From NCBI GenBank assembly GCA_031277615.1, contig JAITMC010000025.1, forward strand, positions 1 to 64,000: a stretch of 64,000 nucleotides of DNA, read 5' to 3'. Under the pieces are notes generated by a model that had not been told where the DNA came from, did no database searches, and worked only from the letters and a program-made list of their open reading frames with translations. Made by a program: the position numbers and the translations under genes. Below are positions 27,301 to 34,254 of the stretch, in pieces. Each line of letters starts with the position of its first letter. The stretch's first letter is position 1. This stretch comes from Chryseobacterium sp. (GTDB lineage Bacteria; Bacteroidota; Bacteroidia; Flavobacteriales; Weeksellaceae).

Positions 27301-29348
27301 GTTTGGGTAATTGCGGTCACCGAAATTCCTCCCGGCGGATTGCTGGAACAAATAGGAAGCGTGTCTATTGTTCCATTTCCTATGGCATAGAATACGTTAT
27401 TAATGGCACTAACTCTTATTTTGGCTGTACCACCTACCGTTAAAGGGAAGCTGGTAAAATCCAACGACTCAGCTCCGTCGTTTGGTGTAGAAGCCGCCAC
27501 AACATTCCAGGTTACCCCGTTATCCGTAGTAAAATCAATTTTTACATTGGCGGCATTATAAGGAGCTGCATTGGTATTTACAACATTCCAGGTTACATTG
27601 GTAGGACCATTGTTATAAACCACTGTTGGATTGACGATAAAAGGACCGTCATTCCTTACTTCGATAGTCTGAGTAGCTGACTGGGTCTGCTGCTGATTGG
27701 TAATATGATGATTGTCTCTTACCGTCACTGCAAATTTTGTTGTTCTGGCTACCGTAGATACCGCTTCCCAAAGATTATTCGAATTATTAAGAACCCCGTT
27801 AAGGACTGAAGAAAGTCTCGGGAAATATCTGGTAGGGCTTGAAGTGGGTGGCATTGATCTGAAAGTTGGCCCCGTTGTTGTGTTTCCTAAATTACCAGAA
27901 TTAATAACTACATTGGAAAAATCTACTTCTTCCCAAGTGTAGGTTAAAGGATCATTTTCGGCATCTGTAGCCGAGGCTGTCAGAACAAAGGCTGTTCCTT
28001 TCGGGATACTATAATTTGTTAAAGCAGCAATGATCGGAGGATTATTAGCGACAGGCGTTTCAACATCACAGGTAGTAGTAGTCAGATTTCTCTGAATATC
28101 TCTGATATTAAGTGTATTGAAGTAAGGGTCCGAATTAGGTTGTACATCTGTAGTGGTACCCGGAGGAGAAGAGCCGTTTGTAATTCCTGCGTATCCCATA
28201 ATAGTACTTCCTGATCCGGGTTCAACATGAGGTTCGCGTCCCAGTTGAGGAGGATCATAAGTAAAAGTGTGAATACCGCCTAACTGATGGCCAAGTTCAT
28301 GAGCTACATAATCTACATCATAAGTATCTCCCTGTGGTTGGCGGCCACCCCAGGATGTCCAGCCAGAGCCTTTATCATTATTGGCAGGTACCGTATTATC
28401 TCGACAAACGCATCCCACACAACCGGCATTTCCTCCTTCACCTCCTGCAGACAATAAATGTCCAACATCATAATTATTATTTCCCACGTTAGCAGTAAGA
28501 ACTCTTTGGAGTTCATTATTCCATAATTGCCCCATAGGGTTACTACCTGTGTTTGATTGATTGGAATATGGATCTGTAGCAGGATTGGTATAGATTATAT
28601 TAGGATAATTCTGTAAATTTAAGTGTACTGCAAAGTCTTTTTCATAAATTCCATTTATTCTTGTTAAAGTTGCATTAATAGCCGTCATTGCTCCCGCTAC
28701 AGTTCCTCCATGAAACTGTGTATATTCACCGCAAACGGAGATGACAAGCCTTAATGTTCTGTATCTCCGGTCTGAAGATCTGGCAAAGCTGGTAAACTGA
28801 TTACTGAAATTTTTTCCATTTTCAAGAAGGCTTTCAATATCTTTTTTAGCAGAAGAGCTTTCTTCAGAAGAGCACACAAATCCTGTCTTCCCCCCCTGTG
28901 TTTTCGGATGAACACTATAAACCGTTTTAGCCGTATTGGCAGGTTCAATAAATTCTGAGCCTCCATCTGTGATAATCATCGATTGAAAATCATTTGGAGC
29001 CAGACTGAAGCGCAGGTATTTTCCGGGATCATCAATCCCTACCCCTACATATGATCCCAACTGATACTGATCTGCCAGCTCTTTAACAACCACGGGAAAG
29101 CTGTAGACTGAAAAGCGCTCTGTCTTTCCTCCCAGGGTAGGCAAAGATATGGTAACGGGTACTGCATTTTTTCCCATTTCCTGTGCTTTTGCCAGTTGGG
29201 ATTTCAGTAATGAAATGTCTAAAGAATAATAGTTCTTCTGTTCCGAACCGTTCTTAACTCTTTCTCCACTGAATGATGCAGGGCTCCATTGGGCTTTAAT
29301 AACTGCAAACAAACAAAGAAAAAAGAAAGAAATAAAAATTCTCTTCAT
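24345..29348 (-). CDS. T9SS type A secreted M12B-like metalloprotease with Fn3 and GEVED modules
   Basis: The 1667-residue protein has a signal peptide (about 1-19), a propeptide-like region with KYLRFSLAPNDFQSMI, and a reprolysin-like (M12B) catalytic domain. Zinc motif HELGHQLGGIH lies near residue 350 and the Met-turn TIMGYAGITNG follows. A cadherin/PKD-like segment comes next (PKGTAFVLTASATDAENDPL), then alternating Fn3 modules and three GEVED domains. Their calcium-loop-like DFN[KR]NGxFExxER motifs sit near residues 836, 1084 and 1507. The last ~75 residues are a type A sorting domain (EILIYPNPVSTVLYV ... KLVNGVYVIDI). It is expected to be secreted through T9SS and to digest extracellular protein. 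Its C-terminal third is close to that of the 29604-34088 gene, its protease part closest to the 37515-40520 gene. Confidence 0.9.
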   Translation of the reverse strand: MKRIFISFFFLCLFAVIKAQWSPASFSGERVKNGSEQKNYYSLDISLLKSQLAKAQEMGKNAVPVTISLPTLGGKTERFSVYSFPVVVKELADQYQLGSYVGVGIDDPGKYLRFSLAPNDFQSMIITDGGSEFIEPANTAKTVYSVHPKTQGGKTGFVCSSEESSSAKKDIESLLENGKNFSNQFTSFARSSDRRYRTLRLVISVCGEYTQFHGGTVAGAMTAINATLTRINGIYEKDFAVHLNLQNYPNIIYTNPATDPYSNQSNTGSNPMGQLWNNELQRVLTANVGNNNYDVGHLLSAGGEGGNAGCVGCVCRDNTVPANNDKGSGWTSWGGRQPQGDTYDVDYVAHELGHQLGGIHTFTYDPPQLGREPHVEPGSGSTIMGYAGITNGSSPPGTTTDVQPNSDPYFNTLNIRDIQRNLTTTTCDVETPVANNPPIIAALTNYSIPKGTAFVLTASATDAENDPLTYTWEEVDFSNVVINSGNLGNTTTGPTFRSMPPTSSPTRYFPRLSSVLNGVLNNSNNLWEAVSTVARTTKFAVTVRDNHHITNQQQTQSATQTIEVRNDGPFIVNPTVVYNNGPTNVTWNVVNTNAAPYNAANVKIDFTTDNGVTWNVVAASTPNDGAESLDFTSFPLTVGGTAKIRVSAINNVFYAIGNGTIDTLPICSSNPPGGISVTAITQTGARVTWNASFNATYVFRYRVEGTTAWTNVTPAPTTNTVTLTGLTTGTQYEFQIANVCSGTTGNFTSVNTFVTLYCSGTSTSTDNGYISNVTVTGTSSYTMQNNSGADNYTDYSADVTKLITLVRGTTGNSLSVSKSWPAANSNKAVAVWIDFNKNGTFETNERILNTSNNMITPATGTFTVPATAYSGAYNTRMRVVLRDTSSPAACANFTNGEVEDYAVKLIDLQGCTNARPTNITITNLTPNSANVSWLAVTGATYVLRYRRTGTLQWTTIDPVPAPGNNYTISGLIEQTQYEVQVAARCTGSLGQYTTSTVFTTPTLSYCPMTGTGTNDHISNVTVTPVNPALAVMNNTSVQNNYTSYTTPATLITLEIGSTGNRISVAKGWSGIPTGDAVSAWIDFNRNGQFETSERILNIASNTTSPVSGTFAVPAGAYAGPLNTTMRVVLQKGSAPTMCQNAIDGEVEDYAVRLRPCSTDVPGNPTFNTITHNSAIVNWTGTSNNLTYLLQYRVQGTTAWTDVYVASVPHTLNNLIPFTTYEVQIAANCGTSTGTFTPIRTFTTRCDPTPPSVDVTNVTTNAATITWTPLVTGATYTLEWRELGTTTWNTVANIAAPTNSHVLTGLAPYTRYEVRVASTCSGETTLNPYSNPKVFRTERICELPPPGLTITQLTPTTAEIVWEGFPAASSYILRYRKVGIPSWTTVTTTQPTVILTGLIELTRYEMMVANICSGTPGTYTPPYYFTTPTVIYCNMASESSAGEHISKVTVTPNGKPVMTNESGASVYTDYTGVPGAFINLIQGSTGNEISIEKTWTGTNYNEGIAVWIDFNRNGSFDIDERILTSPPNTTTPVTGTFNVPADAFVNTSDHKYVVMRVAMERDGIPVNCVNLRNGEVEDYSVRISRKPVPNSVNQDEILIYPNPVSTVLYVKNISKRAKYKLYNAVGQLVSEGILLNNQINVHKLVNGVYVIDIDDNGTTVQKKFIKEQ

Positions 29349-29370
29349 AATTTTTCTCTATATTTTGTAT

Positions 29371-29389
29371 TAATCATACAAATCTACTT
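29371..29389 (-). promoter_or_regulatory. Promoter motif of the 24345-29348 protease
   Basis: TAGATTTG (29379-29386 read on the minus strand) fits TAnnTTTG. The surrounding 16 bases (29371-29386) recur exactly at 34108-34123 before the next T9SS gene. It lies about 30 bases upstream of the ATG. Confidence 0.6.
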
Positions 29390-29554
29390 ATTTTTTTAAA
29401 TAAAAAATACACAATATTAAAATACAATGAATACATCACAACAAAAACAACTTTTAATTAAAAACATACATAATATTATTGTTTTTTAAGAAAAAAATAA
29501 AATAAAAATCAACACCAGAGGAAATAACGAAATTTATTCATCAAGTAATAGCCA

Positions 29555-29582
29555 TAAAAAAAGCCCTCATTGCTGAAGGCTT
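29555..29582 (-). terminator. Terminator of the 29604-34088 gene
   Basis: On the minus strand AGCCTTC, loop AGCAAT, GAGGGCT and seven T form a Rho-independent terminator 20 bases after the stop codon. Confidence 0.8.
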
Positions 29583-29603
29583 CATATGATTGAAATTTAC
29601 TGA

Positions 29604-32600
29604 TTATTCTTTGATAAATTTCTTTTGTACCGTTTTATCGTTGTCTTCGATATCTATTACATAAACACCGCTGATCAGTTTGCTTACATTGATCTGGTTG
29701 TTCAGTAAGATACCATCCGCAGTAAGCTGTCCTGCTGCATTGTAGATCTTATATTTTGCTCTTTTGCTGATATTTTTCACATACAATACGGTACTTACCG
29801 GGTTAGGATAGATCAGAATATCATCCTGGTTCACTGAATTCGGAATGCCTTGTTTAGCAATTCTTACCGAATAGTCTTCCACTTCCCCGTTCTTCATATT
29901 CACACAGTTTACCGGAATACCGTCTCTCTCCATAGCTACTCTCATCACCACATACTTGTGGGTAGAAGTGCTTACGAACGCATCTGCCGGCACACTGAAT
30001 GTTCCTGTAACCGGAGTGGTTGTATTCGGAGGTGAAGTAAATACTCTTTCGTCGATATCAAATGTCCCGTTTCTGTTGAAATCGATCCAAACTGCGATAC
30101 CTTCGTTATGGTTGGTTCCTGTCCATTTTTTCTCAATAGAGATTTCATTTCCGGTAGACCCCTGTACCAATTCGATGAATGCTCCCGGTACTCCTGTATA
30201 ATCAGTATATACTGAAGCTCCTGATTCATTGGTCATTTTAGGTCTTCCGTTCGGCGTTACGGTAACTTTTGAGATATGTTCTCCTGCAGAGCTTTCAGCA
30301 GCCATTTGACAGTAGATTACCGTTGGCGTTGTGAAATAATACGGAGGCGTATACGTTCCCGGTGTATTACCGCTACAGATATTCACCACCTGCATTTCAT
30401 ATCTTGTCAGCTCCGTTAAACCTGTAATCGTGTAGGTAGGATTCGTTGTGGCAACGGTTGTCCAGCTCGGAATACCCACTTTTCTGTATCTCAGGCTATA
30501 GGTAGCTCCAGGGAATCCTTCCCAAACTACTTCAGCGCTTGTTGGCGTAAGCTGGGTAATCGTTAATCCCGGAGGAGGTAATTCACAGATTCTTTCCGTA
30601 GTAAATACTTTTGGATTAGAATAAGGATTTATTGAAGTTTCTCCGTTACACTTGTTCGCCACTCTTACTTCATAGGTAGTATACGGATCTAAGCCATTCA
30701 GCTGATACGTGTTGGTAGGAGGTACAATACCTGTAATCTGCTGCCATGTAGCATCCCCTACTTTTCTCCATTCAAAAATATACGTAGAACTTGCTACTAC
30801 CGGTGCCCAGGTAACCAATGCCGAATTGGTGGTAATGTTGGATACCGTTACGTTCGGAGGCGTAGGATCACATCTTGTAGTGAAGGTCTTGATTGGGGTA
30901 AAGGCACTTGTATTCTCACCGCAGACTGCTGCAATCTGTACTTCATAAGTACTTGCATTGTCTAATCCGGTAATTACCAAAGGAATGTTTCCTAATACAG
31001 CAGAAGCATACACTTCCTGCCACACTCCCGGAGGAGGTCCCTGAGTTCTGTATCTTACGAGGTAGGTTACTGTAGTAGCAGGACCATTAAAGGTAATCGT
31101 TGCAGAATTATGGGTAGGTGTAATCGTAGGCTGGTTCGGTACGGTAGAGGTACACGGTCTGATTCTTACCGCATAATCTTCCACTTCTCCATTGGCTGCA
31201 TTCTGGCAGATCGTTGGAGCACTTCCTCTTTTCAGTACCACTCTCATGGTAGTGGTATACGGTCCTACATAAGCCCCCGAAGGAACACTGAAGGTGGCCG
31301 TAACCGGTGTATTGGTATTGGAAGGTGAAATAAGAATACGTTCTCCGGTTTCAAAAGTTCCGTTTCTGTTGAAATCGATCCAGGCTGTAACCGCATCACT
31401 GCTTGTTGCTCCTGTCCATCCTTTTGATACAGAGATCTTATTGTTATTGGAACCTGCATCAAGCGTGATCAGTGTTTCCGGTGTCGTATAACTGATGTAA
31501 TTCGTCTGTACAGAGTTGTTGCTCATTACCGGCACTCCAGGGTTTACAGAAGTAACGGTTACATTGGAAATGTGGTCATTAGTTCCTGTACCAGTCATAT
31601 CACAATATGCCAAAGGCGTAGTGGTAAACTGTACTGCTGTAGAGTATGCTCCGGCTGCACCGGTTCCACACTTGGCAGAAACCTGTACGTCATATTTAGT
31701 CTGTTCTAAAAGACCGGTAATGGTATAGTTGTTTACTCCTGCGGCTAAAGTAACCGGAGGTATAGTATAGGTACCTGCAGTGGCAAGCTTCCATCTGATG
31801 GTATATGTTGCATTGGCAACGGCTGGCCAATAAACTGTAGCAGTATTTGCGGTAACATTGGTTACAGTAATATTTGTAGGTGCTGCATTGGTACAGGCAG
31901 GCAGATCAACCAATTTTACGGCGTAATCTTCAACTTCACCCCATGTAAAGGTACCACAGGCATCCGGTGCTCCACTTTCTCTGAGCGCAACACGCATACG
32001 GGTTGTAAGTGCCCCTCCATAAGCTCCTTCAGCAACAGTTGGCACATAAAAAGTTGCGTTAACCGGTGTGGTTGTATTACTTGCTGAAGTTAACACTTTT
32101 TCAGAAGGTTCAAAAACCCCGTTTCTGTTAAAATCAATCCATACTCCTGTTCCGAAAGAATATTGAGTACCGCCCTGAGGCCAGGATTTAGAGATAGAAA
32201 CCGTATTGTTATTTACCCCCCTTGCCAAAGTAATCAATCTGGCTGGGTCCGTCGTGTAATCTGTATAGTTGCTGAAATCGGAAGTACTGGTAATTGGTAT
32301 TCCGGCAGCAGGAGTCACCACTACCTTGCTGATAAACCCGTCGTTGGTAGAGCTGGTTGAAGCAGCACTACAATAGGTAATCTGAGGCGTTGTAAAGAGT
32401 GTACTTGCTGAGAATGCGCCCTGGCTTCCTCCACAAATTGTAGCAATCTGAACTTCATACTGAGTCATTTCAGTAAGTCCAGCCAGCGGCCAGCTTGAAG
32501 TTAATGGGGTATTGATCGGCACCTGGTTCCAGGTTCCGGTACCTACGACTCTATATTGTAACAGATACGTTGCTCCGGTTGTAGGAGTCCACGTTACATT

Positions 32601-34088
32601 AGCAGAAGTAGGCGTAATGCTGTTTACTGCAATATTGGAAGGAGGAGCTGTGGAACAAGGCTGAAGCGCTTCGCTTACCAATAGTAATCTCGGAATAGAA
32701 GAATATCTGCTGGATGCTGTTGGCGGAGTAGCCGGATCCGGATTGGTTGAATCTGAATAATACATTATTCCTCTGTTGGTTCCTGCCGCATATTGTCCCC
32801 AGGCTGTAGTGCCAGCAAAGTCAGGAGCGTTTTCATCAACTGCAATCACAATATTACTTGTACCGTCCCATACAAATGGCGTGGTCAGTTGAACTGTTAC
32901 CCATTCTCCGTCTACCAGGTTAGGGATCGTTCCTGTGAAAACCTGTCTTAAGTTAGGCAAACTTACCCAGTTGGTTGTGCTTGAGAAATTGTTCTGTGCA
33001 GTATTTCCCATATACACTGTCCAATTATTGTAATTGGCCTGAGGAGTGGAAGCAGATGAAACAAAGAATTTAATCGCAGTAATATAACTGGATGTTCCCG
33101 CAGCCGTTATTTCCGCCGCAGTATAAATCTGCTGTGAATAACTGTATCCCCATGAGGTCTGTACAGGCAATGCTCCCGTAGCGGTCCCTTGTCCGATCTG
33201 GCCAATGGTAAACGACGGACCTGCCGCCCATGAACTCTTATCTGTAGGAGAACATACTGATCTCACCCACCAGTAATACGTTACTCCCATCGCTAGGCCA
33301 GGGATGGTAGTCGTTGTTCCCGTAACCGGAGTACCAGGGGTGGCATTATCAGGTGGGGTATTGGTGGTTGTATAATAATATTCATACCCATTGGCAGGAG
33401 GTGTTCCCTGAGGTGCCCATGACACTCCTGCAGAGTTAGCCCCTACGGTAGGAACCGTTAAATTTACAGGGAATAAACATGAAGGCAGTGAGAATGAAAT
33501 ATTATCAATAGCTGCCGGAGGGTTTGATCCCTGCGAGCCATCGTTTCTCCATTCGAATACAAGACGCATCGTGTTTCCTGCAAAAGAAGTAACATTTAAA
33601 TTATTGGCAGAATAGGTCTGCCACGTAGACTTAAGGTTGAAATCCCCCCCACTTACCTGAACTCTTCCCGTACCGGTAGTAATTCTCGTTCCGGGAGTAA
33701 GCGTGTAAGTTGTAGGAACCAGCCATACCCTTAAGTAATCATAGGTTGCTTCTCCATTCGCTTTCCAGTCGAACGAAAAGTTACCAATTACTGATCCTGT
33801 AGGAATGGTGATATCCCGATACGCAAAAACAACATTTGAAGTACTGTTGTCATACGTGTTGGAAACTCCGTCATCTTCAGAAATAAAGAGAGAGTTTCCC
33901 GGGTTACCGACCAGGTTACCATGCACCCATTTATTGGGCTGGGTACCATTCAAAATGGTGAGATCATTCCCTGCCGTAAAGTCCTGGCTGTAGGGTAATG
34001 TCGCAGGTGCTTGACCATAGAGCTCTGATACAAAGCCGATGTTTATCAAACACAGAAGAAGTATTAAAGAAGTAAAGAGTTTCTTCAT
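29604..34088 (-). CDS. T9SS type A secreted multidomain Fn3/GEVED protein
   Basis: The 1494-residue protein has a signal peptide (about 1-25, ending ELYGQ). A jelly-roll, choice-of-anchor-J-like domain follows (about 27-205; LPYSQDFTAGND, IGNFSFDWKA, IDNISFSLPSC). Next come an Fn3 module, a second beta-sandwich (about 300-475), then alternating Fn3 and three GEVED domains with DFNRNGxFExxEx loops near residues 652, 908 and 1339. The type A sorting domain ends the protein (DILIYPNPVSTVLYV). Unlike its neighbours it has no HExxH site, so it is probably an adhesin, binding protein or substrate-recognition partner (inference). The C-terminal third is nearly the same as that of the 24345-29348 protease, a sign of duplication or gene conversion. 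Confidence 0.85.
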   Translation of the reverse strand: MKKLFTSLILLLCLINIGFVSELYGQAPATLPYSQDFTAGNDLTILNGTQPNKWVHGNLVGNPGNSLFISEDDGVSNTYDNSTSNVVFAYRDITIPTGSVIGNFSFDWKANGEATYDYLRVWLVPTTYTLTPGTRITTGTGRVQVSGGDFNLKSTWQTYSANNLNVTSFAGNTMRLVFEWRNDGSQGSNPPAAIDNISFSLPSCLFPVNLTVPTVGANSAGVSWAPQGTPPANGYEYYYTTTNTPPDNATPGTPVTGTTTTIPGLAMGVTYYWWVRSVCSPTDKSSWAAGPSFTIGQIGQGTATGALPVQTSWGYSYSQQIYTAAEITAAGTSSYITAIKFFVSSASTPQANYNNWTVYMGNTAQNNFSSTTNWVSLPNLRQVFTGTIPNLVDGEWVTVQLTTPFVWDGTSNIVIAVDENAPDFAGTTAWGQYAAGTNRGIMYYSDSTNPDPATPPTASSRYSSIPRLLLVSEALQPCSTAPPSNIAVNSITPTSANVTWTPTTGATYLLQYRVVGTGTWNQVPINTPLTSSWPLAGLTEMTQYEVQIATICGGSQGAFSASTLFTTPQITYCSAASTSSTNDGFISKVVVTPAAGIPITSTSDFSNYTDYTTDPARLITLARGVNNNTVSISKSWPQGGTQYSFGTGVWIDFNRNGVFEPSEKVLTSASNTTTPVNATFYVPTVAEGAYGGALTTRMRVALRESGAPDACGTFTWGEVEDYAVKLVDLPACTNAAPTNITVTNVTANTATVYWPAVANATYTIRWKLATAGTYTIPPVTLAAGVNNYTITGLLEQTKYDVQVSAKCGTGAAGAYSTAVQFTTTPLAYCDMTGTGTNDHISNVTVTSVNPGVPVMSNNSVQTNYISYTTPETLITLDAGSNNNKISVSKGWTGATSSDAVTAWIDFNRNGTFETGERILISPSNTNTPVTATFSVPSGAYVGPYTTTMRVVLKRGSAPTICQNAANGEVEDYAVRIRPCTSTVPNQPTITPTHNSATITFNGPATTVTYLVRYRTQGPPPGVWQEVYASAVLGNIPLVITGLDNASTYEVQIAAVCGENTSAFTPIKTFTTRCDPTPPNVTVSNITTNSALVTWAPVVASSTYIFEWRKVGDATWQQITGIVPPTNTYQLNGLDPYTTYEVRVANKCNGETSINPYSNPKVFTTERICELPPPGLTITQLTPTSAEVVWEGFPGATYSLRYRKVGIPSWTTVATTNPTYTITGLTELTRYEMQVVNICSGNTPGTYTPPYYFTTPTVIYCQMAAESSAGEHISKVTVTPNGRPKMTNESGASVYTDYTGVPGAFIELVQGSTGNEISIEKKWTGTNHNEGIAVWIDFNRNGTFDIDERVFTSPPNTTTPVTGTFSVPADAFVSTSTHKYVVMRVAMERDGIPVNCVNMKNGEVEDYSVRIAKQGIPNSVNQDDILIYPNPVSTVLYVKNISKRAKYKIYNAAGQLTADGILLNNQINVSKLISGVYVIDIEDNDKTVQKKFIKE

Positions 34089-34107
34089 AATGTTCTCATT
34101 ATTATAT

Positions 34108-34126
34108 TAATCATACAAATCTAATC
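34108..34126 (-). promoter_or_regulatory. Promoter motif of the 29604-34088 gene
   Basis: On the minus strand TAGATTTGTATGATTA (34108-34123) is identical to the motif before the 24345-29348 gene and contains the TAnnTTTG box. It is about 30 bases upstream of the ATG. Confidence 0.6.
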
Positions 34127-34205
34127 ATTTTCCGTTATTAAATTCACAGTAACAACCATTTTTTTTGTAAAATTTTCACAATATTTGTTTTTACAACGTA
34201 AAATA

Positions 34206-34232
34206 AAAAATCCCCGGACAAGCCGGGGATTC
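34206..34232 (-). terminator. Terminator of the 34255-37200 protease
   Basis: On the minus strand AATCCCCGG, a short CTTGT loop, CCGGGGATT and a T run form a strong Rho-independent hairpin about 22 bases after the stop. Confidence 0.9.
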
Positions 34233-34254
34233 CTATTTATTTTAAGATTATCGC

